From Corynebacterium cystitidis (GTDB lineage Bacteria > Actinomycetota > Actinomycetes > Mycobacteriales > Mycobacteriaceae), in contig NZ_LT906473.1 in NCBI RefSeq assembly GCF_900187295.1, forward strand, positions 1,984,001 to 2,048,000: DNA of 64,000 nucleotides, written 5' to 3'. The notes below the pieces were generated by a model. The model saw only the letters and a list, made by a program, of their open reading frames with translations. It ran no database searches and was not told the DNA's origin. Of this stretch, positions 17,661 to 30,962 are shown piece by piece. Position 1 is the first letter of the stretch; each line of letters opens with the position of its first letter. The position numbers and the translations under genes are program-made.

Positions 17661-18832
17661 GACATTACCGGGAGGCTGACCATAATTTCGGTTCCGGTCT
17701 CACTCGAGCGTATCGACGATCGCCCACCGGCACGCTCCATCCTGCCGATGATCGAATCACGCACCCCGTGGCGGTCCGCAGGGATCTCATCGGGATCAAA
17801 ACCGGGCCCGCGGTCGCGCACAAACACACTCAACTCGCCGGCGAGATTTTCGGCATACACGTTCAACTCGTCGACACCTGCATGCTTGCCCGCATTAACC
17901 ATCGCCTCACGCGCAGCCAACACAAGTGGTTCCGTAGCAGTAGTAAAATCCACATCTTCGCCCACGGTAACCACACCTATCCGCATGCCGACGAGATCCT
18001 CCACCTCACCGGCCGCCTTATTCAGCGCAGCAAACACCGTGGATGCCTGCTTCTCTTCAGCGTCAAACAGCCAGGCGCGCAACTCACGCTCCTGGCCACG
18101 GGCAAGACGTGCAACCTCGTCAGGATTATCGGCCTGCTTCTGAATCAAGGCCAAGGTCTGCAACACAGAATCATGCAAACGCGAAGCAATCTCCGTGCGC
18201 TGGTTCGCCACCGCCTCCTGCTCACGGGCCTCCACCAAGGAGTTAGTCAGGCGCATCACTAACGGAACCACCAATATGCCCACTCCAAGCAGCGTGATCG
18301 ACACCGAGGCAACAGCACCAACAAAACCGCCGTCCTCCCAAAGCAACGCCATTGCCAGGACCCCCAAGAACACCAGCACCACACCCGCGATCAAGGCGAT
18401 CATATTTCCGATCGAGCGATGCCCGCTATCAAATGACTGCCACGCCAATACCGCGCCCACAGCCACAATGCCTAGGGCGACCAGCACCACACCGCTCACC
18501 CCGTTCAACAAGCTCGGGGTGATAAACGCGCCAAACACACCGAGTGCTACCAACACCCAGTTGGTGGTACTCGGCCGCCGCCCATTACCGGGGATGTCGT
18601 CGTTACGCTCATTCTGCTTCGAGAACATCCATACCAGGGCATACGCCCACGCCCCCATACCCGAAGCAAAAGCGGCGACCGCGAAACCAACACGCACCCA
18701 ACTCACGTCCACCCCCAAGTGCTGGGCAAGACCCGCCGCCACGCCAGCCACCACCCGGCCATTCTTCGGCCGCGAGTAACGCGGATACACCATAATAGGT
18801 TCAATCGCCACATACGGGGTTCGATTACTCAT
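17657..18832 (-). CDS. esrS: Sensor histidine kinase with N-terminal PspC domain, EsrS-like
   Basis: About 391-aa membrane kinase. A PspC domain opens the protein (RPKNGRVVAGVAAGLAQHLG, residues about 18-75). Several transmembrane helices follow (about 80-190), then a HisKA_3 dimerisation domain with phospho-acceptor His in ASRLHDSVLQTLALIQ (about 235). The HATPase closes it with FVRDRGPGFDPDEIP. The ATG at 18832 (MSNRTPYVAIEP) is preferred over a longer form because its N-terminus leads directly into PspC. It is divergent from the EsrI-like gene. In C. glutamicum this kinase responds to cell-envelope stress. Confidence 0.88.
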   Translation of the reverse strand: MSNRTPYVAIEPIMVYPRYSRPKNGRVVAGVAAGLAQHLGVDVSWVRVGFAVAAFASGMGAWAYALVWMFSKQNERNDDIPGNGRRPSTTNWVLVALGVFGAFITPSLLNGVSGVVLVALGIVAVGAVLAWQSFDSGHRSIGNMIALIAGVVLVFLGVLAMALLWEDGGFVGAVASVSITLLGVGILVVPLVMRLTNSLVEAREQEAVANQRTEIASRLHDSVLQTLALIQKQADNPDEVARLARGQERELRAWLFDAEEKQASTVFAALNKAAGEVEDLVGMRIGVVTVGEDVDFTTATEPLVLAAREAMVNAGKHAGVDELNVYAENLAGELSVFVRDRGPGFDPDEIPADRHGVRDSIIGRMERAGGRSSIRSSETGTEIMVSLPVMS

Positions 18833-18943
18833 AAACCCGATTGTTCCACGAGCGCGCACAAATTAAATCGGGGTAAACCCTGACCCACAAATTCAGGGCA
18901 GATCCCGATTCAAAAACGCCACCTGGCCAGCCACACTGAAAAC

Positions 18944-20131
18944 ATGAGCACTTTCAACGACACCCTCGCCACCATCTGGGGCACACGCGCCCCACGAATC
19001 CCCAAATCCCAAGGCGGCAACGCCTACTTCGGCGGTGTCTGCGAAGGACTTGGCGCACGCTACCGCATTGACCCCACCTTGCTGCGCATCTTCTTCGCCG
19101 TCACGCACTTTGCCTGGGGAGGTTCACTGCTGGCCTACCTTATCCTCCTGCTGACCATGCCCCGGTTCGGCATGACTAAATCCCCATGGGAATGTGTCAT
19201 CGCCAACAAGGCAACCCTGACCAAACCCGAGAAAAACGACCGCAACACCGGATACGTGCTGCTGACCTTCATCATCGTCTTGAGCGTCGGCCTCATCGGG
19301 GGTGTAGGAGCCGTAAGAAGCTCCGCCACCGGAATTCTTACCCTCGTGGTGATCGGTGCTGCGATTTACTTCCTCCACATGCGCACACCACAGCCACCTG
19401 AAGGCCTCCTTGCACGACCAAAGCCCCATATGGAACCCACAACCACCCCAGATGCGACAACCACCTCAACGCAGGCCGACTTCTCGTCGTTAAGCCCAGT
19501 AGAAGGCTACCCCCACCCCGACACAAGACGCACCACCCCACCCGAATGGGACCCCCTAGGTACCGCCCCACAGCTGTGGGACATTCCTGATTACCGCCCA
19601 CCAGAAACGCCACAACCAGCACCGCAAACAAAGAAAAACCACCGCTGGGCCTGGGGCCTCGGCTTGCTGGCTGTGGTAGTAATTTTCTCCGCAACAGGAT
19701 CTGTCAGTAGTAACAGCATCAACTTCGGTGCCCACTTCGGCGACGCCAACATCAAGGTCACCTCCGAAGACCAGCTAGACACCCTCGACATCAACAACAC
19801 AGTGGGGATCATCACCCTCGACCTGTCCGCGCTACCTGCGCTTAACGACGACCACGAGGTGACCGTGAACAGCCGCATCGGTGAAGTACATGTGATCCCG
19901 CCACGCGCAGCCCGCATGGACATCACCTGCTACACACGGCTGGGCACCACCGAATGTAGCGCAGAACCGGTGACAGATGGCCCCACGAACCCATCCAAGG
20001 GCATCTACAACCCTGAGGCCACAGGCGCAAAGCTCACGTTGACGGTCCACCATGGCATCGGCAATGTCACCGTCGATACGACGAACCTACTCCCACTCGA
20101 TGGTTCCGGGGGGCTTAGAAGTGATGTCTAG
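18944..20131 (+). CDS. esrI: PspC-domain membrane protein, EsrI/LiaF-like inhibitor
   Basis: 395-aa membrane protein. Residues about 20-80 are a PspC domain ([28 protein letters not shown]). Two helices follow around 103-148, then a Pro/Thr-rich cytoplasmic linker, a helix near 233-252, and a C-terminal LiaF-like β-rich domain ([33 protein letters not shown]). Divergence from the esrSR pair and adjacency to guaA match C. glutamicum cg0706, the negative regulator of EsrSR. Its last 45 bp overlap the 3' end of guaA on the opposite strand. Confidence 0.85.
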   Translation: MSTFNDTLATIWGTRAPRIPKSQGGNAYFGGVCEGLGARYRIDPTLLRIFFAVTHFAWGGSLLAYLILLLTMPRFGMTKSPWECVIANKATLTKPEKNDRNTGYVLLTFIIVLSVGLIGGVGAVRSSATGILTLVVIGAAIYFLHMRTPQPPEGLLARPKPHMEPTTTPDATTTSTQADFSSLSPVEGYPHPDTRRTTPPEWDPLGTAPQLWDIPDYRPPETPQPAPQTKKNHRWAWGLGLLAVVVIFSATGSVSSNSINFGAHFGDANIKVTSEDQLDTLDINNTVGIITLDLSALPALNDDHEVTVNSRIGEVHVIPPRAARMDITCYTRLGTTECSAEPVTDGPTNPSKGIYNPEATGAKLTLTVHHGIGNVTVDTTNLLPLDGSGGLRSDV

Positions 20132-21643
20132 GACCACTCGGTTCACCTCATCCACCTCATTGGTAATCCGGGTAGAGATCACCTCAAGAGTCTCATAAGG
20201 CACACGCACCCAGTCCGCAGTCATCGCATCTTCCGAAGAGACTGGGCGCAGCACAATCGGGTGACCATAGGTACGGCCATCGCCTTGCACACCAACAGAG
20301 CGGACATCGGCAAGCAGTACCACCGGGCACTGCCAAATCGTGCCATCCAGGCCTGCGCGGGTCAGCTCCTCGCGAGCAATCGCGTCAGCCTTGCGCAGTG
20401 TGTCCAGGCGATCCTCGGTGACCTCACCGATGATGCGGATCCCCAAGCCTGGGCCTGGAAACGGCTGACGGTTCACAATCACCTCAGGCAAACCGAGTTC
20501 ACGGCCCACCGCACGCACCTCGTCTTTAAACAACAGGCGCAAGGGCTCAACCAGATCAAACTCCACATCGTCCGGCAAACCGCCAACATTGTGGTGGCTC
20601 TTAATATTTGCAGTACCGGTGCCACCACCAGACTCCACCACATCCGGATACAGGGTGCCCTGCACCAGAAAGTCCACCTGCTCGCCTTCCAGCACACCAG
20701 CAACAGCGCGTTCGAACGCACGGATAAACTCTGCACCAATCGCCTTGCGCTTCGCCTCCGGCTCGGTCACCCCGGCCAACTTGTCCAGAAAAGCCTTGCG
20801 CTCATCCATGGTGACCAAACGGACATCGGTGGCTTTCACATAGTCGTTTTCTACCTGCTCACGCTCACCCTGGCGCAGCAAGCCGTGATCGACAAAAACA
20901 CAGGTCAAGCGGTCACCGATGGCGCGCTGCACAATCGCCGCAGCCACAGCAGAATCCACGCCACCAGAGAGGCCACAAATCGCCTTGCCCTCGGGCCCGA
21001 TCTGCTCACGCACCTGCGCAATGAGCTGCTCAGCAATATTAGCTGCGGTCCAGTCCTGCTTTAAACCCGCAATTTCAGTGAGGAAGCGGGTAAGCACCAG
21101 CTGGCCGTGCGGCGAGTGCATCACCTCCGGGTGGTACTGCACACCAGCCATCTTCTGCTCCACGTTTTCAAACGCGGCCACAGGCGCACCCAGAGTCGAA
21201 GCAGTCACCTCGAAACCCTCGGGGGCCTGAGTGACACAGTCCCCGTGGCTCATCCACACCGGGTGCTGCTGATCCAACCCCGCATGAAGCACGCCCCCAG
21301 TCGTCGTTAAGCTCGTGCGGCCATACTCACGCTGGCCCGTGTGCTCCACCGTGCCGCCAAGCGCGCGAGTCATGGCCTGGAAGCCATAACAGATGCCAAA
21401 CACGGGCACGCCAAGCTCCAGGATCTCCGGGTCAAGCTGCGGGGCACCATCTTCGTGCACGGAGGCCGGGCCACCAGAAAGCACAAGGGCGACAGGATTC
21501 TTCTCCCTGACCTCCGCAACAGAAGCTGTGTGCGGGATGACCTCGGAATAAATACGGGCCTCGCGCACACGGCGGGCGATAAGTTGAGAGTACTGAGCGC
21601 CGAAATCAACGACAAGTACCGGACGAGGATTAGGTGTATTCAC
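20087..21643 (-). CDS. guaA: GMP synthase (glutamine-hydrolysing)
   Basis: Converts XMP, ATP and glutamine to GMP; cytoplasmic, last step of GMP synthesis. About 518 aa, normal length. The class I glutamine amidotransferase comes first ([20 protein letters not shown], catalytic Cys in [12 protein letters not shown], His/Glu in QYHPEV). Then comes the ATP-pyrophosphatase PP-loop [16 protein letters not shown], and a C-terminal dimerisation domain with [21 protein letters not shown] 21643 (VNTPNPRP) is taken as the start; a GTG at 21670 is possible. It follows guaB3 in the same orientation and overlaps the EsrI-like gene at its 3' end. Confidence 0.95.
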   Translation of the reverse strand: MNTPNPRPVLVVDFGAQYSQLIARRVREARIYSEVIPHTASVAEVREKNPVALVLSGGPASVHEDGAPQLDPEILELGVPVFGICYGFQAMTRALGGTVEHTGQREYGRTSLTTTGGVLHAGLDQQHPVWMSHGDCVTQAPEGFEVTASTLGAPVAAFENVEQKMAGVQYHPEVMHSPHGQLVLTRFLTEIAGLKQDWTAANIAEQLIAQVREQIGPEGKAICGLSGGVDSAVAAAIVQRAIGDRLTCVFVDHGLLRQGEREQVENDYVKATDVRLVTMDERKAFLDKLAGVTEPEAKRKAIGAEFIRAFERAVAGVLEGEQVDFLVQGTLYPDVVESGGGTGTANIKSHHNVGGLPDDVEFDLVEPLRLLFKDEVRAVGRELGLPEVIVNRQPFPGPGLGIRIIGEVTEDRLDTLRKADAIAREELTRAGLDGTIWQCPVVLLADVRSVGVQGDGRTYGHPIVLRPVSSEDAMTADWVRVPYETLEVISTRITNEVDEVNRVVLDITSKPPGTIEWE

Positions 21644-21696
21644 GCTAACAGAGTCTAGTGCACACACCACACCGCCGTTAAATGAGCGAAGCGAAT

Positions 21697-22842
21697 TTAC
21701 CGCAGCGCAAGCTCCACCTTCTGGAAGCTCTTAACATCGATATACCCGCACTTCGCCATTGCGCGTTTCAGACCACCAACCAAATTCTTCAAACCAAAAG
21801 CGTCAGCGGACGGGCCATGGAGCACCACCTCAAGCGATTCGCGCTCTTCCTCTTCGGCCGCGCGTGTAACCAACCCACGCGGGAAACGGGGGTGGCCTGC
21901 TGACGACTGCCAGTACACACCCTGGCCAGCAGCTTCAGCAGCATACGACAGCGCAGAGCCAAGCATCACGGCATCGGCGCCACAGGCGATTGCTCGGGCA
22001 ATATCGCCAGACAGATTAATCTCCCCATCGGCAATGATGTGCACATAGCGGCCACCAGTCTCATCCAAGTACTCACGACGCGCAGCCGCCGCATCAGCGA
22101 TCGCAGTAGCCATCGGGGTAGAAATACCCAAAGCATTATCAGAAGTGGTCTCACCCGAACCGACGATCACACCAGCAGCACCCGAACGCATCAAGTGCAA
22201 CGCAGTGGAATAGTTAGTCACACCACCAGCAATAATCGGCACCTCAAGCGAACCGATGAACTCTTTCAAGTTCAACGGCTCCCCACCTTCAGTGACATGC
22301 TCCGCCGAAATCAACGTACCCTGGATAAAGATGATCTCCGCACCAGCCTTCGCCACCACAGGAGCAAGCACGCGAGCATTCTGGGGACTCACCCGCACAG
22401 CCACAGTGGCACCAGAATCACGAATCTGCGCGATACGCTCCGCCAACAGATCCTGATCCACCGGTGCGGAGTGCAGCTCCTGTAATGCGCGCGTTGCAGC
22501 CTGGTAGGAATCCCCACCGAGAAAAACATCATCAACCCCGCCCGCAGCGGAAATAACCTTACCCAAAGCAGCCTCAACATCGGCGTGGCGGCCAAACAGG
22601 CCCTCCGCGTTCAACACCGCCAGGCCACCCTGCTTATCCATCTCGATGGCAAACTCAGGGCTCACCACCGCATCAGTTGGGTGCGCCACAAACGGCAGGT
22701 TGAAGGAATACGCATCAATATTCCAGGTGGTGTCCACGTCCTTCGACGAACGGGTTCGCCGCGACGGCACCAACGCTACTTGTCCCAGATGATAAGTTTT
22801 GCGGGCCTCGCGCCCAATTCCGATTTCAACGTACTCACGCAT
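21697..22842 (-). CDS. guaB3: GuaB3 family IMP dehydrogenase-related protein
   Basis: 381-aa IMPDH/GMPR-fold protein of the actinobacterial GuaB3 type, lacking CBS domains. The N-terminus [20 protein letters not shown] is characteristic. The barrel shows [44 protein letters not shown] and [30 protein letters not shown]. Whether GuaB3 itself makes XMP or GMP-derived products is not settled by sequence. It lies between guaB and guaA on the same strand, as in mycobacteria. Confidence 0.93.
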   Translation of the reverse strand: MREYVEIGIGREARKTYHLGQVALVPSRRTRSSKDVDTTWNIDAYSFNLPFVAHPTDAVVSPEFAIEMDKQGGLAVLNAEGLFGRHADVEAALGKVISAAGGVDDVFLGGDSYQAATRALQELHSAPVDQDLLAERIAQIRDSGATVAVRVSPQNARVLAPVVAKAGAEIIFIQGTLISAEHVTEGGEPLNLKEFIGSLEVPIIAGGVTNYSTALHLMRSGAAGVIVGSGETTSDNALGISTPMATAIADAAAARREYLDETGGRYVHIIADGEINLSGDIARAIACGADAVMLGSALSYAAEAAGQGVYWQSSAGHPRFPRGLVTRAAEEEERESLEVVLHGPSADAFGLKNLVGGLKRAMAKCGYIDVKSFQKVELALR

Positions 22843-22908
22843 ACGCCTGATTCTACGACAGCACCCCCACCGTTGAGACCGGCAGGGGTGATCGTCGAAA
22901 AGCGAAAA

Positions 22909-24570
<1,662 letters not shown>

Positions 24571-24591
24571 TCAAACAATAGGGTGACCAGT

Positions 24592-24960
24592 GTGAATTTC
24601 GACTCGATGATGCCCCGCGACCCATTCGCCGACGACCCCAACGATCCCGCATCGTTTTTGGAGGAGGAGCACATAGAACCGCTTTCCGACGAAGAACGCG
24701 TCGCACTCCTCCAAGACTTAGGCCATGTGCGCGAATGCAAGCGCGTGCTCCGTCCACGCGGAATTGTGGGCATCTACTTCTTGTGCGAAGACTGCGAAAT
24801 CCTCCACTTCTACGACTGGGACATTATGGAAACCAACATGGTAGCCTCCCTAGCCGGAGAGGTTCCCCCAGTACATGAGCCGATTATGGACCCAGACCCC
24901 AACGCGTACGTTCCCTGGGATTACGCACTGGGGTTCTTAGACGGGTTGGATGCCCGCTAG
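24592..24960 (+). CDS. DUF5319 family protein
   Basis: 122-aa acidic cytoplasmic protein conserved beside guaB and sigD in Mycobacteriales (mycobacterial Rv3412 type). The GTG at 24592 (VNFDSMMPRDPFADDPNDPAS) fits the family N-terminus. The pair CEDCEILHFYDWDIM and an Arg-rich patch ECKRVLRPRG suggest a small metal-binding or nucleic-acid-associated fold, but the function is unknown. It converges on rsdA with about 50 bp between stops. Confidence 0.82.
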   Translation: MNFDSMMPRDPFADDPNDPASFLEEEHIEPLSDEERVALLQDLGHVRECKRVLRPRGIVGIYFLCEDCEILHFYDWDIMETNMVASLAGEVPPVHEPIMDPDPNAYVPWDYALGFLDGLDAR

Positions 24961-25009
24961 GCTTGCGCCCGCAGTACCTACCTGGTTCGCGTTAGTAGCC
25001 CGGTTTACG

Positions 25010-25912
25010 TTAGTAGCCCTGCGGGCCCTGCAAATTCGCAGTGCCTTCATGCGCGACGCTAACCCCTGGAGCAGGTGCTGGCACCTCAGGTTCTGCTGGC
25101 GCGGTACCAGTGCCTTGGCCTTGTCCTTGTCCTTGTCCTTGTTCAGCCGGCAGCGGGTTCTGCCGTGCAGGCGCCGTTACCGTCACGGTGGCAACCCGGG
25201 TCTCAGTGACAGTGTTGGGTGCCGAGTTCGCTGTGTCACCATCTGCGGTTTCCGGTGCGACAGAAGTGACCGTTGCAGTAGCTACTGGTTCCGCAGCTGG
25301 CACTTCCGGTTCATCTGCTGGCACCTCCACAGTTTCCGTCTGGGTGACAGTCACGGTAGGGCGAGGCGACGGGCTGGTATCCGACGGCTTCGTATCTGCA
25401 GGATCTTTAATCCCGCTGACAATCAAACGCGCCTGCCCTAACAGCTCGCGGGTACTTTCGATATCACCGTTGTCAGCTGCAACCTGCATGTCTTCCAAAG
25501 TGCTGGCGAGCTCTACAACGGCGGTACGGTCACCAAAGACAGCAGTGGACACATTCCACAGGGGCGATCCTGGGGTGGCGTTGTACAACGCTGCGCCAGA
25601 ACCTGCCACAACAACAGTTGCTGCTGCTGCGCCCACTAAACCTGCGATCCACTGGTTGGCAGACCGCCGGCTACGTCGCTTACCCAAGGAAATAACTGCC
25701 GATTCTTCATCTGCGCCTTCGACAACGGGCGCCGGTGGCATCTGCCGTTCTACATCCTCGCGCAGTTCCAAAAGTAAGGCTGCAAGATCATCAGTTCCAT
25801 CAGATGGGTCAACCCCCTCCGACAGAGACGTGAGGAATGCATCATCGTCGACAAGCGGCTGCAGCTTGGCGGTGATGTCCACCGGCTGCTTGTCTCCCTT
25901 ATGACGTGCCAT
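25010..25912 (-). CDS. rsdA: Anti-sigma-D factor RsdA
   Basis: 300-aa single-pass membrane protein. The N-terminal cytoplasmic region (residues 1-80, with PVDITAKLQPLVDDDAFLTSL) should hold the sigma-binding segment; one helix spans about 87-108. The extracytoplasmic part carries a helical region (STLEDMQVAADNGDIESTRELLGQARL) and a long Pro/Thr/Val-rich tail with a GQGQGQGQG run. Position directly downstream of sigD is the main support. Regulated proteolysis freeing SigD is known for mycobacterial RsdA and inferred here. Confidence 0.85.
   Translation of the reverse strand: MARHKGDKQPVDITAKLQPLVDDDAFLTSLSEGVDPSDGTDDLAALLLELREDVERQMPPAPVVEGADEESAVISLGKRRSRRSANQWIAGLVGAAAATVVVAGSGAALYNATPGSPLWNVSTAVFGDRTAVVELASTLEDMQVAADNGDIESTRELLGQARLIVSGIKDPADTKPSDTSPSPRPTVTVTQTETVEVPADEPEVPAAEPVATATVTSVAPETADGDTANSAPNTVTETRVATVTVTAPARQNPLPAEQGQGQGQGQGTGTAPAEPEVPAPAPGVSVAHEGTANLQGPQGY
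25113..25142. repeat. Five 6-bp tandem repeats inside rsdA
   Basis: CCTTGT-type units, the first CCTTGG, repeated five times. On the coding strand they encode the Gln-Gly run in the RsdA tail. Hexamer slippage would change the tail length by two residues without shifting the frame. Confidence 0.85.
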
Positions 25913-25915
25913 AAT

Positions 25916-26488
25916 CTACGCCTCTTCTCCTTGCTCCAACTGTTTGCGCAGAGTGGCAAGGGCCCTGTGCTGCGCGACGCGCACCGCTCCGGCCGTACTT
26001 CCCACGACCTCAGCCGTCTCCTCTGCGGATAACCCAACGAACACCCGTAAAATCACAATGTCGCGAGCCTTATCACTTAATGAATCGAGTAAAGAGCGCA
26101 CTCTGTTACTTCCATCGCTGACCAGCGCATACTCTTCGGGAGTCTCGCCATCATGAGTGCTGTCAGGGACATCTTCGGTGGGGTTGGTCTTGTCTCGAGC
26201 CATCAAGCGATGGGCATCTGCCACTTTGTTAAAGGCGATTCCGTAGACGAAGGCCATGAACGGTTTACCGCGGTCAACATATCGGTCGATGGATTGCGAA
26301 ACCGCCAGACATACCTCCTGCGCCGTGTCCTCCGCGGTCGGGGTTCGCCCACCGCCGATGCGGGCGCGACAGTAACGCAGCACCATGGGGTAGACGATGC
26401 GAATGACATCTTGCAGTGCGCGCCGATCACCAGCAGCAGCGAGCGGTACCAGCTCCGCTAACTGCGCATCAGTGTCGTTCTCAGCCAC
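25916..26488 (-). CDS. sigD: ECF RNA polymerase sigma factor SigD
   Basis: 190-aa group 4 sigma factor. Region 2 includes DTAQEVCLAVSQSIDRYVDRGKPFMAFVYGIAFNKVADAHR. Region 4 has LLDSLSDKARDIVILRVFVGLSAEETAEVVGSTAGAVRVAQHRAL. The gene is followed after 3 bp by its presumed anti-sigma gene rsdA. In C. glutamicum and mycobacteria SigD controls cell-envelope and mycolate-related genes; the regulon here is inferred. Confidence 0.92.
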   Translation of the reverse strand: MAENDTDAQLAELVPLAAAGDRRALQDVIRIVYPMVLRYCRARIGGGRTPTAEDTAQEVCLAVSQSIDRYVDRGKPFMAFVYGIAFNKVADAHRLMARDKTNPTEDVPDSTHDGETPEEYALVSDGSNRVRSLLDSLSDKARDIVILRVFVGLSAEETAEVVGSTAGAVRVAQHRALATLRKQLEQGEEA

Positions 26489-26829
26489 AGCATTCCTTAA
26501 AGTTAGATTCCTTTAACTGGGTAATGAGTGTACCCAATCGACGGCCCCGGACCGAGTCGAATTGGCACATCCGTATCAAATAACACATTTCTTACAGGCA
26601 GAAAAGAATTCACCTAGCTTTAACCTTGGTGATCATCGCAGCTCCTGACCCTATTTTTAGGACCTAAGATGATATGGTCTAGCAAGAAGTCACCTGCCGT
26701 CAACCATCTGTTAACCATGGGGTACCACACTTCTTCATGTACCGCAGGGTGACAGCGTGCACACAGCTGGCTGTACACTCCCTATCTGAATACTTGGTAC
26801 ATACTTGGCACTTTTAAGGAGTTTCACAA
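26489..26829. other. 341-bp divergent regulatory region between sigD and whcB
   Basis: No gene is supported here. It is clearly more A+T-rich than its flanks and must hold the divergent promoters of sigD and whcB. A strong AAGGAG at 26816-26821 lies 8 bp before the whcB ATG. The long untranslated stretch before whcB fits complex regulation, but I cannot name operators. Confidence 0.6.
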
Positions 26830-27159
26830 ATGTCTCAGCCACAGCAGCTCCCAGGACCTAATGCAGACTTCTGGGATTGGCAGTTGCATGGCGCCTGCCG
26901 TGGAGAGGCGTCCGAGGTGTTCTACCACCCAGACGGCGAGCGGGGTCGAGCTCGCGCCCAGCGCGAGAATCGCGCGAAAGCCATCTGCTACACGTGCCCG
27001 GTTTTGAAGCAGTGCCGCGAGCACGCTCTCCACGTCGCTGAGCCATACGGCATTTGGGGTGGGATGAGCGAGTCTGAGCGCCAAAATCTGCTGCGCACCC
27101 GTCGCCCACGCAAACAGCGGGTAAAGAAGACCGTGGTGGCCCCTGCTAGTGTGAAGTAA
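26830..27159 (+). CDS. whcB: WhiB-family [4Fe-4S] regulator, WhcB/WhiB3-type
   Basis: 109-aa Wbl protein. Four cluster-ligand cysteines are visible: one in HGACRG, two in CYTCPVLKQC plus the Cys closing that motif. They are followed by the turn GIWGGMSESER and a basic tail (RTRRPRKQRVKK) expected to bind DNA. Synteny between sigD and groEL1 equals mycobacterial whiB3 and C. glutamicum whcB. Wbl proteins act with SigA to sense redox or NO; the exact role is inferred. Confidence 0.88.
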   Translation: MSQPQQLPGPNADFWDWQLHGACRGEASEVFYHPDGERGRARAQRENRAKAICYTCPVLKQCREHALHVAEPYGIWGGMSESERQNLLRTRRPRKQRVKKTVVAPASVK

Positions 27160-27182
27160 AAAACACGCTTGACGACGAAAAA

Positions 27183-27215
27183 CTCCCGGGTTCCAACGGA
27201 ACTGGAACCCGGGAG
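27183..27215. terminator. Hairpin terminator between whcB and groEL
   Basis: Perfect 13-bp arms CTCCCGGGTTCCA and TGGAACCCGGGAG around a 7-base loop. It sits 24 bp after the whcB stop and 24 bp before the groEL stop, so it can serve both convergent genes. Confidence 0.85.
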
Positions 27216-27238
27216 ATTTCTGTGTGGCTTAGGGGTTG

Positions 27239-28864
<1,626 letters not shown>

Positions 28865-28871
28865 TTACCTC

Positions 28872-29171
28872 TTACTTTTCGACGATCGCGAGCAGGTCGC
28901 GAGCCGAAAGCAGGAGGTACTCTTCACCGTTGTACTTCAGCTCGGTGCCACCGTACTTGGAGAAGATGACGGTGTCGCCCTCCTTGACGTCGACAGGAGT
29001 CTTGTTGCCCTTGTCGTCGGTACGGCCTGGGCCGACAGCGATCACAGTTGCTTCCTGTGGCTTCTCCTGAGCAGAATCAGGGATGACCAGACCGGACGCC
29101 GTCGTGGTCTCAGCTTCGACGATCTGAACCAGGACCTTATCCTCGAGTGGCTTAATGTTGACGTTTGCCAT
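28872..29171 (-). CDS. groES: 10-kDa co-chaperonin GroES
   Basis: 99-aa co-chaperonin lid for GroEL. The ATG at 29171 ([16 protein letters not shown]) is the family start; an in-frame start 15 bp earlier is less likely. The mobile loop [19 protein letters not shown] and the β-barrel segment [19 protein letters not shown] are present. It is first in the groES-groEL1 operon, with a perfect CIRCE element about 100 bp upstream. Confidence 0.95.
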   Translation of the reverse strand: MANVNIKPLEDKVLVQIVEAETTTASGLVIPDSAQEKPQEATVIAVGPGRTDDKGNKTPVDVKEGDTVIFSKYGGTELKYNGEEYLLLSARDLLAIVEK

Positions 29172-29268
29172 GTTGAAACCTTCCAATTCAAAAATTGTTC
29201 TTGTGCTGGTTGGTTGTGACCGGCACAGCCGTCGTCGCGGGTGAACAACTGTGTTCCAAACAACCTGA

Positions 29269-29295
29269 TTAGCACTCTACCCACGCGAGTGCTAA
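29269..29295. promoter_or_regulatory. CIRCE operator (HrcA) of groES-groEL
   Basis: Perfect inverted repeat TTAGCACTC, nine bases, GAGTGCTAA, identical to the universal CIRCE consensus. It lies 97 bp before the groES start. This predicts heat-shock repression by HrcA. Confidence 0.95.
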
Positions 29296-29418
29296 GTCTC
29301 AACATGAGGGGGGACCTTTAACCCAAAACAGCCCGACCCTACTCCTGGATAGTACCCATTCCTCATTATCTTCACGGTAGTTCCGCACCGCTCGGTTCTC
29401 TTTCGCTTGGGGCGCGTA

Positions 29419-30474
29419 CTAACCACCCACAACCAGCGGAACTTCAACCTCCAGCGAAGGATCCGTTCCCACCTCAAAGCCAGATTCCGGGGCACCTTCG
29501 TGAATCAGCTGCGCTGCAAGCGCCGCAATCATCACGCCATTATCAGTACACAACGCCAAACGTGGCACGCGCAGTTCAATGCCGTGGGTGTGGCAACGTT
29601 CCTGCGCCAACTCACGCAGCCGTGAGTTCGCCACTACTCCCCCGCCCAGCAGCAGGGTCGTCACACCGGTGTCTTCACACGCCCGCAGGGCCTTCGCCGT
29701 GAGCACATCAGCCACAGCTTCCTGGAAAGAGGCGCAGACATCCTCGACGGAGATGACGTCCCCGTCACGCTCTGCACGTTCCACATAACGCGCCACCGAT
29801 GTTTTCAACCCTGAGAACGAAAAGTCATGTCGATGCGGCCCGCGTAAATCCTGCGGACGCGACAATCCGCGAGGGAAATTGATCGCCTTCGGGTTCCCTC
29901 GCTGCGCGACCTTATCTATAACAGGCCCACCCGGATACCCCAACCCGAGCAAACGGGACACCTTGTCATAGGCTTCACCGGCTGCGTCGTCAAGCGTAGA
30001 GCCCAGCTCCTTCATTGGCTTTCCCACCGCCTCCACCTCGAGTAGTTGCGTGTGCCCACCAGAAACAAGCAACGCCACCGAATGCGGCAACTCCTCGGCA
30101 CCGTCGAGGTGAGCCACCGCTACGTGCCCACCGAGATGGTTCACACCGTAGAACGGCACACCCCACGCCGCAGCATAGGCCTTGGCGGCAGACGCACCCA
30201 CCAATAGCGCGCCCGCGAGTCCTGGGCCCACTGTGGCAGCAACGGCATCGGGCTTATCGACGCCTGCCTCACGCAACGCTTGCTCCATAACCTGGGGCAT
30301 GGCCTCCAAGTGGGCTCGCGAGGCGATCTCCGGAACCACACCACCGAAGCGGGCATGCTCCTGCATGGAGGACGCCACCGCATCTGCTTTGATTTCCATG
30401 GAGCCGTCGTCGGCAAGCTCGATGATTCCTACGCCGGTTTCGTCGCAGGAAGACTCGATGCCCAGGATGATCAC
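29419..30474 (-). CDS. tsaD: tRNA N6-threonylcarbamoyladenosine transferase TsaD
   Basis: 351-aa ASKHA-fold protein that transfers the threonylcarbamoyl group to A37 of ANN-decoding tRNAs. Motifs are [15 protein letters not shown], the metal-binding His pair in [31 protein letters not shown], and [13 protein letters not shown]. The start overlaps the rimI stop by 4 bp. Its partners TsaB and TsaE are in the same cluster, so three of the four t6A enzymes are grouped; TsaC is not here. Confidence 0.95.
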   Translation of the reverse strand: MIILGIESSCDETGVGIIELADDGSMEIKADAVASSMQEHARFGGVVPEIASRAHLEAMPQVMEQALREAGVDKPDAVAATVGPGLAGALLVGASAAKAYAAAWGVPFYGVNHLGGHVAVAHLDGAEELPHSVALLVSGGHTQLLEVEAVGKPMKELGSTLDDAAGEAYDKVSRLLGLGYPGGPVIDKVAQRGNPKAINFPRGLSRPQDLRGPHRHDFSFSGLKTSVARYVERAERDGDVISVEDVCASFQEAVADVLTAKALRACEDTGVTTLLLGGGVVANSRLRELAQERCHTHGIELRVPRLALCTDNGVMIAALAAQLIHEGAPESGFEVGTDPSLEVEVPLVVGG

Positions 30475-30962
30475 GCATTTTCCCTTTCGCTATTTCTGTC
30501 ACTCAAAGCAGGCCGTTTCATCGTGTACGCATCAGCCCCCGACGGCTGATAATAATGGCGTCGCACACCCAACCGATAAAAATCGAACGCCTCGTACAAA
30601 GCAATCGCGGCCGCATTATCGGTGCGCACTTCAAGGAACATTTCGCCGTCATACATGTCGGCCACGTGGGTGATCTGCTCCATCAGCATTCGGCCGACGC
30701 CCTTTCGCTGATGCTCCACAGCCACCCCAATGGTGTGAACCTCAAACTCGGGATCGTCGTGCGGCCCCAGCTTCGCGATGCCGGCATAACCCATCACGCT
30801 CCCGTCGTTTTCGCCGTCGAACGCCCCGACGTAGAAGGTGTGCGGGTGAGCAAACTCAACGAGAAAGATATCCCTGCTCCATGGGTTGTCGCCGGAGAAT
30901 AAAACGGCCTCGATTTCAGCCACGCGGGTGGCATCGGCGGGCGTTAATTCACGCAGGATCAT
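30471..30962 (-). CDS. rimI: Ribosomal protein S18 alanine N-acetyltransferase RimI
   Basis: 163-aa GNAT acetyltransferase. The acetyl-CoA loop is [15 protein letters not shown] (about residue 80-95), followed by [30 protein letters not shown], the typical RimI C-terminal signature. It overlaps tsaB upstream and tsaD downstream by 4 bp each. Clustering with tsaB/tsaD is usual in bacteria, and fused forms exist. The substrate (N-terminus of S18) is from family knowledge. Confidence 0.9.
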   Translation of the reverse strand: MILRELTPADATRVAEIEAVLFSGDNPWSRDIFLVEFAHPHTFYVGAFDGENDGSVMGYAGIAKLGPHDDPEFEVHTIGVAVEHQRKGVGRMLMEQITHVADMYDGEMFLEVRTDNAAAIALYEAFDFYRLGVRRHYYQPSGADAYTMKRPALSDRNSERENA

